Origin: Cheilinus undulatus
Taxonomy: Eukaryota > Chordata > Actinopteri > Labriformes > Labridae
Direction of reading: 5' to 3'
DNA length: 64,000 nt
Assembly: GCF_018320785.1 (NCBI RefSeq)
Contig: NC_054866.1
Span: 29,427,000-29,490,999 of the forward strand
Shown here: positions 46,076 through 57,544 of the stretch, in pieces
How positions within the stretch are numbered: position 1 is the first letter of the stretch
How the letters are laid out: each line of letters opens with the position of its first letter
Position numbers and translations under genes: made by a program
Notes under the pieces: generated by a model
Database searches by the model: none
What the model was told of the DNA's origin: nothing
Seen by the model: only the letters and a program-made list of their open reading frames with translations

Positions 46076-46868
46076 TTGCTGTAGACCGTTCGTCTCTGAT
46101 AGCCACTCTCACAGATCATTCATCTGAGACGCAGTAGGTCTCAGAACAGAAATACATGCTTAAACTTTTAAAATAAAATTTGATTAAGCCTCCATTTAAG
46201 GTTATGTTAATGGTAAGGGTTAAGGTAACGATTAGGAAACTAAAAGTTAAAAGTTGAAAACCTGATCTGCAAAACCTGATTGCAAAGCGTTTAATAAAGT
46301 TGAGTAAATGGGCCGCTTACATGAAGAAAGCTCGTCCTCCATGTCACATTCTAACGCAGCAAGCATTACTCATGTAGCTACTCTAGCTACATAAGCTATG
46401 GCACTCAGGTAGCTAAAATAGCTAATGCAGCTAATGTAACTAGCTAAACTCACAAAGCAGCTATGTAAACTGATGTAGATCATCTACAGAGCCACGTAAG
46501 CTACTGAAGCTAATTTAGCTACATCGGCTTATATTGCAATGTCAATTACGTAGCCAACTATGTTAACTATAGTGAGCCACCTTCATGTTACTGCTTCTTA
46601 AATGGATCTGTACAGAATTTAATCCAAGATTAGACCTCTGACCTTTTCTCTTTCTTATTTATGAAATGTTGCTTAGTCTGTAATGTTTGCAATGTGGTTA
46701 TTTCATGAATGTAACTGGCAGACTTTGTTTATTAATAAAGTTGAATAAAAAAAATAAAACTGGAAATATATATTGTACCTGCAAATTATGGCACTTCCTT
46801 TCTGAGTTACACGTGTCTCCGATGAATGGTCTGTGAGAGAGGCTATCATAGATATATGTTCTGCAGCC
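46076..46868. mobile_element. non-autonomous DNA transposon with 57-bp TIRs and GCTA-rich interior
   Basis: The left end 46076-46132 and the right end 46811-46868 are inverted repeats matching at roughly three quarters of positions (core gatagcc-ctctcacaga-cattcat-ggagac). The interior holds many AGCTA words (46375-46560) and a block, inverted, also found at 12360-12570 and 14390-14480. There is no ORF. Confidence 0.65.
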
Positions 46869-48049
46869 AGGCCCCTCTCATGTGACTTTCAAATCTACAT
46901 CTATCCAAAAAAAAAATTCTTTAGGACCTGCATGTATGTGTGACTGACTCCTCGGTATATACAGTATATAATTTTGAATGAGTACAGCAAAGATATTGTG
47001 GAGAAGTTTGAAATTCACTGAGCATTGCCACCTGGCTTCTTAGCTCTCCCAGTGTTTGCATACATTTAGTTACTTGTCAGCTGGTGCATGAGTCAGGATT
47101 GTTGTTGTTTTTTCCTGGTGAAATTACAGTAACCATCATTATATTTGATATGGTGACATAATGATTGAACACAATAATGACTTATATAAATCTGACCTGT
47201 TAATGTAGACATACGCTGTTACTAAGCTCACATTTGCATAAAATATGAAAATATTGTCAAGTTTTTAAAAAGTTACCCACACCTGCAGTCTATAATTTCT
47301 AATATTATGCCCCAGATATTACAGATGCATTTTCTCTACACTAAGCTTTTAATGAGCTAACTCAGGCAGTAGCCAGACTTGTAGAAAAATCAATCTGGCT
47401 TTATTGATCAGCTGCTCTGGTGCATAGCCTCATAACACTGAAGTGTTCTTAATGCATCAAAGCTCTTCTTAGATTGAAGTTATTTTAGCATTATGTGTTC
47501 TGACACATACAAAACAACACTCCATTTATTTCTTTATAATGAGCAATCACTGCCAGTCATGAAAGATACTCTTCATTAATGAGCTTTCTCCATGGCTTTT
47601 CTCATTATTGTGTTTTTAATGAGGAGGATAAACTTCATAATCATACTCAACAGGACATTTTAAACTACAAACACTAGTGGTTTTTCATTAGACTCAACAT
47701 TACATTAGCAAAACACGCAGCAGAACATTTAATTCCCATGGTATGCTCTGACTGAAGTAAGCTTCAAACATTAAATGGAATTACGTCATTCCATTATGTC
47801 ATAAATGTAAAAAATGTTTTATTGTGTTTGTTAGAGAATCTAAAATAACCAATGATATCTTCCACACATAAGTAACACGTGTGGTAAAGATCTATAAGAT
47901 TTATAATCAGTCAAAAGTTTGATACATTTACAGAAATGCATTATTCACAGACACTGTTATACAATCGAGATGCAATCAAACACACCAGCTCTGTTGTTAA
48001 ATTTTCCTCTAAAGGCCCAGCAATACCACAGTGTATGGAAGTATATAGT

Positions 48050-49020
48050 GCTCAAAATTTTACTAACTAATTTGAAAACTCAAAGGCAATAATAGAAATG
48101 CTTTTTCATTTTCAAAATATGTGTGCATTTTTTCTGACTCATAAATAAAATTAGATTTAAGTTTTTCAATTTTCATTATAATTTTCATCTTCAAGCATGC
48201 AATTTTCCTAACAATTCCATTGAAAAAGAAAAAGACATTTTCTTTTTCATTTTCAGAAAAGGATCTGCTAAATAGCTCTCATAACTCAAATAGTAAATCC
48301 ATTTTCAGAAATGCCTTTCCATTTTCCCAATGTGTGTGCATTTTTTGACTCAAAATTGACAACAATTGGGGCGCTGGTGGCCAAGTAGTTAAGGCACGCC
48401 CCATGTACACGGACGGCCCAGGTATGAATCCGGCCTGAGGCCCTTTACCGCCTGTCTCCCCCCCACTCTTGTCCCTGTTTCCAAGTCTATCTACTATCCC
48501 CCTCTATTAAATAAAGGCACAAAAATGCCCAAATTAAACCTTTAAAAAAAAAAAAAGACAAAAATTTTCAATTATCCCATATGTCAACTAATTTTCATAT
48601 TCAATTTGCCAAATGTCTCAAATTATTAAAATGAAATAGAAAAAGACATTAGATATTTGAATTTTTAGAAAATGCTCTGTTATTTAGCTCTCATTATTAA
48701 AATGAAAAGTCCTATTCGGAAATTAAAAGACAAAAGCAGAAATGCTTTTTCATTTTCAAAATGTGTGTGCATTTTTTGGCTCATGAATAAAAAAAAATTA
48801 TTCAATTTATTTTAATTTTCATCTTCACTTTGCTTAATATTCGACATTATTCAAATGAAAAAGACAAGACATTTACTTTTCAATTTTCTGAAAATGTGAT
48901 GCATAATTGCACTCATTATTCAAATGGTATTGGCTGTTTATGAAATTAAAAGGCAATACCAGCAATGCTTTTCCTTTTCAAAATGTGTACGCATTTTGTA
49001 ACATAAGTAAAATGATAATG
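48050..49020. repeat. tandem array of about 220-bp units, four copies
   Basis: The motif gaaatgctttttcattttca plus aaaatgtgtgcattttttg recurs near 48096, 48308, 48739 and 48965 (last copy more drifted). Spacing is about 212, 431 and 226 bp. The 431-bp gap contains a SINE of about 185 bp; removing it restores about 245 bp. Confidence 0.75.
48368..48550 (+). repeat. tRNA-derived SINE inside the tandem array
   Basis: The head is ggggcgctggtggccaagta, the B-box region is ggtatgaatccggcctgagg, and the tail has aaataaaggcacaaaaatgc and poly-A. It is the same family as 17759-17961. Flanks gacaacaatt and gacaaaaatt suggest a target duplication. Confidence 0.85.
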
Positions 49021-49510
49021 ATAACTGATGAAAATTCTTGTCAGCCCTTCAACAAGAATGATGTGTCCCATTTTCTAAATTCAGCTGCCTGTGACAACCT
49101 AAATAGGTGGTAACTACATCAGACAGCTCAGTTTGAGCTGCCAAGGCTCAGTTCAGAGTGCTGTGAACCTCGCTTGACAACCGACTGCAGCGCACATTTG
49201 CGTTTTTAGAAAGTGTCCTTTTCCCCTTTAACAAGAGATGAAGATGGTGGCATTTTGAAAAATGTTCCTTCTGGAGCCTGTTTCCAAATTGTTCCGTTTT
49301 CAGCCACCAAAACGCCGTTCTCATGTAAACAGACAGACAAAGTGCAACAAAAGTTTTGCATTTTCACCGGAAAACATTTTTGTGTAAACAGGGCTTTAGT
49401 AAGTTTATCTCCACACATCAGATGGGAGAATTTACTTTCTCTTTGCATAAAGAATTTGTCAAAATTTTTATGATACTATGTGTTTTTTTGTTTGTTGGTT
49501 TGTTTGTTTT

Positions 49511-49640
49511 CAAAGATTTATTTTGAGACTTTCTGACTTTATTAGAGAGAGAGAGTGAGAGACAGAGAGAAAGGTAGCAGTGAATAATGTTGGAACAAGA
49601 ATGAGAAAGTGGGAATGACATGCAGTCAAAGAGCCATTAA
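49511..49640 (-). repeat. tRNA-derived SINE 3' part, reverse orientation
   Basis: Read on the minus strand, the order gcatgtcattcccactttct, ctctctctctctaataaagt is the degenerate 3' half of the same SINE type. Head and B box are not clear. Confidence 0.45.
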
Positions 49641-50861
49641 CCTTGCAAAGCATATCGTTAGCCTCATAGCATAATTGCCAAAGTCATATTTTAAGGTTTT
49701 CAGATTAAAGGAAAAAACACATTTTGTCAAGCACAGGATTTTTATATTCACACTAAACAGTAATTTCTATCAGATGTGTGAAAAAGTTTCTTAAAAAAGA
49801 AAAGTCACAGCAAGGACTACTGTACATAGCAAATTTAAGTGACCTAATAGATGATAAAGATAATCATTAATTAATTAGATGACTTAGGCATGAAGTGATT
49901 ATGGACTGTAAAAGCACTCTGATTGGCTGTGGATATAGGCAATAAGGCACAATCAATCAGCAGCGTTAGGTGTGTAGAAAAAGGCAGATGTCACACTTCA
50001 GCCAAAGAATGAGTTAGGCAGTTATTCTATAGGCTAATGATATTTCCATCTCTGTCATCAGGCAAATCCATCCCAAAAAGCTCCAATCTACACCATCTGT
50101 GCCGAACCAAACACTGTTTAAACCAATTTTTCAAGGGGGCAACACACATACTCAGCTCTGCTGCTCATCCCACAAATGCATGTTCCTACAAATGTGGCAC
50201 CATTTAAAAGGGAAATAAACAGGCTTTCCAATGGTATAAGATTTATTGCCAAGAAGCCTTGTTACGACAAAGAAATAATCTACCAAACACAAATTTCCTT
50301 ACTTTTTGTGATGAGTTTATATTGGTCATCCTATTTAAAAACACTTTTGCAGACCCTAATGGAAAGCATCAGGCCAAACTCCACACTGAGTAGAGCTGAC
50401 GTCTCATCGTTTACTTAAAGGAAGGGGACTTTCACCTTAAGAGCAACAGCAAGCATCTCAAATATCAAATGGCTTGCTTTGGCGTGTACCAAAGCATCAC
50501 TGTGTTTTATTTTCTATATATTTACTTTTGTTCCTGCCTACAAATAGTGTAGTTCATCTTTAATGGGGCGTTAGGTTTTGAAAATAAAAAGTTTGTCACA
50601 CATGTTGATACTTTTGTTGTGTGTCAGCATTGTTTATAGCCTTTTAGTGGCAAAGGAAACAATAAAAGCTTTAAACTATGAATAACAAATTGAAAAGAAT
50701 TAATGCAGTGTAAATAACATTTAAATCACATTAGTCTGTTCTCTCTTAGTGGTAGGCATATTGAGAAATTGACATGATATCCAGGCCTTGACAAGCAAAG
50801 AAAACATTAATCACTACTGATGGGAACAAAACAGCAGCATGCAGTGATGCTTACGTGTGAC

Positions 50862-50867
50862 TTTATT
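50862..50867 (-). terminator. candidate polyadenylation signal of the PRLHR-like gene
   Basis: AATAAA on the minus strand, about 920 nt past the stop codon of the PRLHR-like gene. The 3' UTR would cover 50840-51783; ORFs in that stretch are not in the receptor frame. Confidence 0.4.
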
Positions 50868-51783
50868 GTTCATGCTCTGAATACTAAGTTGGTCATTATG
50901 CCAGTATTGTTTACCACACAGATGCAAATTATGGAGACTTTGTTGATCAGCTAACACCTTTTTGAACTTACAAATATTACAAAATGAGGTTGCAAGGTGG
51001 CTCATAAAGTGCAGATTTAATCCCGTAGAGCTGTACAGATCTGTTTCAAACAAATGTATTTATCCACGTGCATAACGGCACAAAAAATTTAAAAGAATAC
51101 ATACAGCAAATCACATTAAATATAGCTGGTAATATATATTTTAACATGTAAACCAAATACAATTTATGCAATGGCCAAACCAGAAGTGACACCTGAAAGC
51201 AAAGACATTCATAATTACAGTTCACGTCCTCATTTGCCTCTAGCTCTCTCCTGGTGAGAAGAGTTCATGGTTTGGTCACCTCTCTAGAGCAAAGCATTCA
51301 CTGTTCAAGTGTGACCAGAGCTGTAAGCAGACTAACCATCCCTCTAGCAAAGTCTGCTGGAGAGCATCTCTTTTATGGGTCTATTTGTGCCCCTGCTGGC
51401 CTTTTTTAAAGCTGCAGGATCTGCTAGATGTCTCTCAGCAGCCTGGCTGCCCATGAAAAACATCCCATTGCATTGTTTAATCTTTTCATCATCACACTGA
51501 AACTGCAGCCTGGTCTGGATTGGTTTCTTTTTTCTGTATGTCATAGATGACCCTATGTACCACTGCCTCTGGTGACTCTTTAAAACAGACAACTGAATGT
51601 TTTGGATGACAACATGTTGGCTAAAATGCAGAGGTCTGGTTGTGAATAGATATTGAGCAGCTGGTTCTTTTCCCTGGACTCTGCAGGCTTTAACATTGAT
51701 GTTGGGGGTGCAGGTGTTGTATAAATTGGGTGAAAAAAAAAGACTTTGCTCAGCAGCTTTACCACAGCAGTCATGGTCAGAAA

Positions 51784-52005
51784 TTAGCTCCTTGAAGTCG
51801 ATCTTTCCACCATCCCTCTGTGGCGGCAAGGACACAAGTACCCTTTTAAGTGCATGCGCACCTTGCTGTGCAGGGAGGCGTAGATGAAGGGGTTGTAGCA
51901 GGCAGAGCTCATGGCCACTAGGTGACAGCAGACTTGTAGGACATTAATGTAGCGCTTTCCAATGATGTGGAAATCTGGATCCAGATCCAGCAACAAGTTC
52001 AGCAC
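51784..52005 (-). CDS. prlhr2: PRLHR-like exon 3 (ECL3 to C-terminus)
   Basis: The acceptor is tttctag. It reads VLNLLLDLDPDFHIIGKRYI, then CHLVAMSSACYNPFIYASLH (TM7), and a 30-residue tail with CPC, a possible palmitoylation site. Stop at 51784-51786. Confidence 0.9.
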   Translation of the reverse strand: MLNLLLDLDPDFHIIGKRYINVLQVCCHLVAMSSACYNPFIYASLHSKVRMHLKGYLCPCRHRGMVERSTSRS

Positions 52006-54284
52006 CTAGAAAGAGACATGGAGCAAGCTTATTGAAAAGATAGGTCAGTAGATGGTGTCAGAAAATATGAGGAGAGCAGAAAATGATATACAGGAAAGAA
52101 GTCAAAGATCGGATTGACATGTGGATATATCCAGTATGGGCTGTCGGCGCTCAGTGAAACTCTTTCCTTCTGCACCATAAACCTTTTGTCCATAGATGTG
52201 AAGTTGAAATCATAATTTGTTTGTACATGGCACATTGTAGATATAATGAAGCATAATTCATGCAGAACACGGAAGTCATACGCCCAGCCAGAATCAGCTG
52301 GTGGCCAGCTAATCCAAATCATCCCCTACCAGCTCCCATAGCCAATCACACCGCTTGTATATGAATCTGACGTACTTCTAACTAAACCCTGCTTGCATTA
52401 ATGCTGATGCACCACGCTGCTGCTTTTGCTGCTGGCAAAGCTTAACATCCTCCACCCCAGCCTCTTCCCTTATAGCATAAAACCTGTTGCACCCTCATAT
52501 TCAGATTGATGCTACATTGTCATAAATGTATCTCCATATGGGGGTTTCTAGCTATGCACTCCCTGAAAAGTCAAAGCATGCTGCTTGATTAATCCAGGGA
52601 GAATCTTTGGGCCTTTGAGCCTTCTCTGCCAAGTAAAACAGTGTATCTATATTGCAATAAAATGGTTAAATGTATGATGAGAGTGTCCCTAACTGACATG
52701 ATGTTTGTTTGTACAAAATTAGCAGATCAAACCCTCCTGATCTAAATGATGTATAAAATTGAATTATTTCACAGGTCGTTAAGGCTTTACTTTGCTGTAC
52801 TGGAGTTAATAGTGTTTTTTCCCAGATGAATATGGCTGTGAAAATGATCTCATTCCCATATCTTCCAACTTGAGGATCATCCTTTAATTGAACTGAGCAG
52901 GTTATGTTGTGGAGTGTGGGTTTAAAATAATGTAGCTGTTGATTTCAGTTGGATTAAATTAGAATTCAGTCTGAGTTTTGTCTGTAACATTGTGGATGTA
53001 AGACTCACCTGAAGGGGCAGCCAGCACAGGGCAAAGGCCAGCACTGAGGCTACCAGCAGAGAGAAGGTCTTCTTCCTCCTTTGGCTCCAGCGCTGCTGGC
53101 TATTGGACAGCTCCCCAGGCACTGAATAGCGTTTTAGGCTAACGGTGATAGCACAGTAAGATAAGCTGACAGACAGCAGCGGGATCATATATGAGGCTAT
53201 AAGAATGAAGCATGAGTACAGAAGCCGCAGGTTGCCACTATTTGGCCAGAACTCTTCACAAACAACAAGGTCCATGCCGCTGGGACGTAGATCCAGATAA
53301 CGCGTGTAGAGGGATGGAGGCGCAGCAAGGGCCAGTGATAAAAGCCAGACACCCACAGTCACCGCACCACAACCCCATAAAGAGATCCTCCTCCTTACTG
53401 GGTGAGCTGAGACAGAGAGGAAAAGAAATGCATTGAAGGCATAGGAGGTAAATCTTCAAAGCAGTTTTTTAATACATCAAAGCCTCAATGTTAATACAAC
53501 ATTTTAGCAAGGTCTTATAATAGATTCAGTTTTAATGAATGTTGAAAATTGCTGCTGTTTTGTGTTGATCTCATTTGTGCTGATATTACGCAAATTCAAA
53601 ACAAGTCATAATGCAGAACTAAAAAAACAACCAAAGCCTGCTACTGAGCAAAAACGTGACACACAGAGAAACAATTCCATCAAAAGCCAAACAACAGGGA
53701 ATTAATGAACAACACCAAGTCAAAATCACACAAACACTGATTTTTTTTTTTTTAAATACTGGAAAACATGGTTTAAAAATACATCTACTAAGTATTATAA
53801 TGACAACTGTCAGGTCCTTACCCACAACAATATAGCGGTCCACAGCAATAGCGGTTAGTGAAAGCACCGATGCAAACACTGTGGCACATTGCAGCAAAGG
53901 GACCAGGTGACAGAGAGGTCTCCCAAAGGCCCAGCCCTGGCTATCAAAGGCGTACGACACAGTGAGTGGGACACAGCTCAAGCACATCAGCAGGTCTCCA
54001 GCCGCCAAGTTACCAATGAAAAAGTTTGTGGCGTTGTGAAGTTTCTTGTCAGCCAAGATGCAAGCCAATAGGAAGGAGTTTCCAACACCAGCCACGACCA
54101 CTATGAGGCTGTAAAGAGGCAGGAAGAGAGGTTTGAAGCGCAGTAGAAGCTCCATGCCTTCAAACATATCCAGAGGCTCACTGTGGTTGAGTCTGTGGCT
54201 TTCACTGCCTTCTAATCTCTCCTGTTCCCTCTCATTGCTGATGTTACCGAGCAAATTGAAGTCCTCCTTTATGAAGATATCCAT
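51784..54284 (-). CDS. prlhr2: prolactin-releasing peptide receptor-like GPCR (three exons)
   Basis: Minus-strand exons 54284-53822, 53406-53009 and 52005-51784 join in phase to 1083 nt, or 360 residues, a usual length for this family. N-glycosylation sites lie at 14-16 (NIS) and 33-35 (NHS). KLHNATNFFIGNLAAGDLLM and SYAFDSQGWAFGRPLCHL match PRLHR closely. DRY is at 149-151, followed by HPVRRRIS. The disulphide pair is Cys125 and Cys204 (VCEEFW). TM6 has CWLPLQ (282-287) and TM7 NPFIY (325-329), preceded by HLVAMSSACY. The family is Gq/Gi-coupled and binds RF-amide peptides (PrRP/C-RFa). ATG 54284 is the first Met; an in-frame stop lies just upstream (54303-54305). Mammalian PRLHR has an uninterrupted coding exon, so the two introns point to a paralogous fish receptor (prlhr2 type). 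The exact paralog is inferred. Confidence 0.88.
52270..52680. repeat. dispersed repeat, copy in PRLHR-like intron 2
   Basis: The second copy of the repeat at 21335-21725 (see there), in plus orientation, inside the 1003-nt intron 52006-53008. The remaining intron sequence shows nothing recognisable. Confidence 0.75.
53009..53406 (-). CDS. prlhr2: PRLHR-like exon 2 (ICL2 to TM6)
   Basis: The acceptor is gtctcag. Residues 155-287 run from AHPVRRRISLWG through LVVCEEFWP, TM5 (YMIPLLSVSLSY) and RRKKTFSLLVAS to CWLPLQ. The donor GTGAGT begins at 53008, phase 0. Confidence 0.92.
53822..54284 (-). CDS. prlhr2: PRLHR-like exon 1 (N-terminus to DRY)
   Basis: Encodes residues 1-154 plus one base: extracellular N-terminus, TM1-TM3 and DRYIVV. 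The donor GTAAGG begins at 53821. The intron is 415 nt. Confidence 0.9.
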
Positions 54285-54787
54285 ATCTCTGGAGGCCAAC
54301 CTTCAAATAAGGGAGAATTTGATTAACAATAGATCAGTAAACATTAAATTTAAACTCATTAAGGATCAACGGATAACTAATTTGATTGTTTTAAGTTGTC
54401 TCACAACCACACATAGCAACAATTATACAATTTTCTTCTTTTACTCAAGTTAATAGTTAATAGTTAATAGTAACACCCAAAGAGGGGTTATCTTTCTCTT
54501 ATTTCCCCCTCAAATAAGTTAATCTGTGCTTATTATGATAACAAAGCAATAGAATTTTCAATTATTCATGTTTGAAAACCATCTGTAGCAACTGCAGGAC
54601 AATAAAAGGAAAATAAATTGCCTTTAAAAGACTGATTTGTGAACCCTGAAATTAAAAACCAGTCTTTTAGGTAACAAACAGAATAAAAATGGTAGATTAT
54701 TTCTTACTTGTAACAATGCTTCTTGGCAATAAATCTTACAATGTTGGAAAGCCTTATTATTTCCCTTTCAAACTGTACCACATTTTT

Positions 54788-55155
54788 AAGGAACATGAAT
54801 TTGTGGGATGAGCAGATAATCTAAGTATGTGGGTTGTACCCATGAAAATTTGGCCAAATATTCTCTGTTGTTGCTATTGGCCCTTGGTTTGAGCTTCTGG
54901 TACCCCCAGGTCCTGACAATCAGGTGCCTGCTTGACATCTGATTGTCAGCATCAGTGACCATGGGCCCTGCAACAGTGGTCAGTAGGTGTCTGGTCCAAG
55001 AATAGGCATTCCACATTTGACAAATCCTGATAGGGCCCATGAATTGTCCAACTTCAAGCTGTTGTTTGGCATTGGCAGAGAAGATTTTGCAAATTTTTCA
55101 TGAACGCAACCCACATACTCAGCTCTGCAGCTCATCCCACAAATGCATGTTCCTT
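54788..55155. mobile_element. MITE with about 48-bp TIRs
   Basis: The left end AAGGAACATGAATTTGTGGG and, inverted, the right end AAGGAACATGCATTTGTGGG continue as inverted repeats for about 48 bp (54790-54837 and 55107-55153). The 368-bp body has no ORF. A solo right end also sits at 50141-50198. Confidence 0.75.
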
Positions 55156-55899
55156 ACAAATGCCTGACGACCATCTTAAGAAGCAAAAGTGAGAATAGAA
55201 TCTTGGTTGAAGGACAACACAAATGAGTGGCTTGTTAATTGTGTTTGCATGCACCTAACTGATTATAGTGTTTGATTAAAAACTGTTAACAGATGACTGC
55301 CAATAGGAGCTGGGTTGACATTAAAGTGGATTATGTTCTGCCTCCTTGCTCTCCAGAGGCTACTGTCCAGATTGCCGTAAAATCACAGTAATACTAGACA
55401 TATATACTTTGTCTGCAAGTCAAAGACAAATGTCTCTCTTTTCTTCTCCTCTGAAACATTTCTAAACACTGTTACACATCTGGGAGGCAGAGTGCTTCAA
55501 AACGATTTGACAGATTTATTTTCATGATTTCTATACTCCTGAAAGCATCTGTTTTTAATTATCTTGCTTCAGGATCATTCCCAAATATGAAAATGGCTCT
55601 GGTAAGAGGTGATTTATATTAAAAGGTAGATTTTTGCAGAAATTGAGCTGAGTTTGGGTGCAAATGGTTTCAGATATTTTTTCTAATCAGGTTCATTGTA
55701 CAGTCGTCACAGATATTTGAATTTTGATGATACTAATAGTGAAAAAGATAGTAAATATATAAAAAAATCATCTTCTCCTCTTCTGTCTGCAACAGACATT
55801 CAAGTTAACATGCACATGTTAATGAGAGGCTAAAAGAACTTCATGAAATGTATTTGCAGAGTGGCATAAAAAAATAGCAATGCATGCTCTGTTTCTTCA

Positions 55900-57544
55900 C
55901 CTGCAGCAGGCATTTAGGCATGTAGACATGATCAAGATGACTTACTAAAGTTCAAACCGAGCAACAGAATGGGATAACAAGGGCCTTTAAGTGACTTTGA
56001 ACGTGGCGTGGCTGTTGGTGCCCGATAGGCTGGTCTGAGTACCTCAGAAACTGCTGATCTAATGAGATTTCCACACACAACCATTTCTAGGATTTACAGA
56101 GAATGGTCAGAAAAAGAGAAAATATCCATTAAGTGGCAGTTGTGTGGAGGAAAATGTTGATGTCAGAGGTCAGAGGAGAGTGTGCAGACTGGTTCGAGGT
56201 GATCAAAGGCAACAGTAGCTCAAATGACAATTTGTTACATTCAAGGTATGCCGAATACCATCTCTGAATGCACATCATGTCGAACCTTTAAGCAGATTGG
56301 CTACAGCAGCAGAAGAACAAACTGGGTGCGACTCCTGTAAGCTAAGAACAGCAAACTGAGGCTCCAATTCGCTCTGGCTCCCCAATGTTGAACTATAGAA
56401 GATGGGAAAAATGTTGCCTGGTCTGATGAGTCTATTTCAATCGTGGCATTGGTAGTCACAGCTGCAATAGAGATGGTAGGGTAAGAGTTTAGCATAAACA
56501 ACATGAAAGCATGGATCCATCCTGCCTTGTTTCAACAGTTCAGGCTGGTGGTATTGGGCTGTGGGGGGTATTTTATTGACACATTTTTGGCCCCTTAGTA
56601 CCAACTCAGCATTGTTTAAACACTACAGCCTATCTGAGTATTGCTGCTGACCATGTCCATCCCGTTTATGATCACCATTTACCCATCCTCTAATAGCTAC
56701 TCCCAGCAGAATAATGCACCATGTCACAAAGCTCAGATCATCTCAAACCGGTTTCTTGAACATGACAGTGAGTTCACTGTACTCTACTGGCCTCCTAACC
56801 TTGCAAAGCTGATGGATATGCCCGTTTCCTTGTTTCTCACTTGTGAATCCATCTTGCAAAGCTCCTGTCTGAACCCTTTGGGCCTGGTTAAAAAGTGACA
56901 GGACCAATCAGCGATGAGGGGCAGGCGCAGCAAAGTCGTGACTAAACAAGCAACAACAAGAGGTCAGTGCAATTATGGCGGAAGAGCTTAGCATGGATGC
57001 TGCTAAAGTGCCAGTTTTATCAGAACTTGACATTTCTTTGTTAAAAAAGAACAAAGAACAGCATTGAGTTGTTTTTTTTTTTTTTTTTCCAAAACAACAA
57101 AAGTCGTGTACTGACATGTCTACAGTCACCATGGTTCGTGGTATTCTTCGGTAGCTGTGCACGTGCACCTTGGTTGCGGCTTTGTCACGTGTTTTGTTGC
57201 TCTGATTGGCCAGTAAAGATGTGACAGACAGAACATTCATCCAATCACCCTCTGAGTTTTCTTCAAAGGCTCTGCCCTTTCTCAAACGCTTAGTATTGAA
57301 GGTTTTCCATCTGGTGTGTCAGGTTACTGGCCTCCACAGTCAAAAAAGATTTGCATCATGGATGTGCAGCCCATAAATCTTCAGCAACAGTGTGATGCTA
57401 TCATGTGAATACGGACCATAATCTACGGGGAATGTTTTCATCACCTTGTTGAAAATATGCCACTGATAATTAAGGCAGTTCTGGAAGGAAAAGTGGGACA
57501 ACCCAGTACTAGCAGGGTGTACCTAATAAAGTGGCTAATGAGTG
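55900..57544 (+). mobile_element. Tc1-like transposon, 5'-truncated, with nested insertion
   Basis: Degenerate coding sequence of a widespread fish Tc1-like family. Blocks such as agtgactttgaacgtggcgt, ttacagagaatggtcagaaa, gcctggtctgatgagtc (the SDES catalytic site), acatgaaagcatggatccat and the 3' end gtgtacctaataaagtggct are followed by TA at 57545. The 5' terminal repeat is not found. The frame is broken many times. Confidence 0.85.
56796..57326. mobile_element. 531-bp insertion with 9-bp target duplication
   Basis: It splits the Tc1-like element between 56795 and 57327. Flanks are a perfect 9-bp duplication CTGGCCTCC (56787-56795 and 57327-57335), and the ends are TAACCT...AGGTTA. A 9-bp duplication fits Mutator-like or Merlin-type elements rather than Tc1 or piggyBac. 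There is no ORF. An inverted relative lies at 58446-58757. Confidence 0.75.

Larger units (their letters stand above)
44520..50860. other. intergenic region between the GPR132-like and PRLHR-like genes
   Basis: No gene is recognised. It contains a TIR element with GCTA-rich interior (46076-46868), a roughly 220-bp tandem array (48050-49020) interrupted by a SINE (48368-48550), a reversed SINE (49511-49640) and a partial copy of the 54788 MITE (about 50141-50198). The stretches 44520-46070 and 46870-48050 show nothing definite. Confidence 0.6.

Noticed and set aside
51344..51835. Minus-strand ORF of 163 codons overlapping the end of the PRLHR-like gene
   Set aside because: It is in another frame from the receptor and lies in its 3' UTR; no family resemblance.
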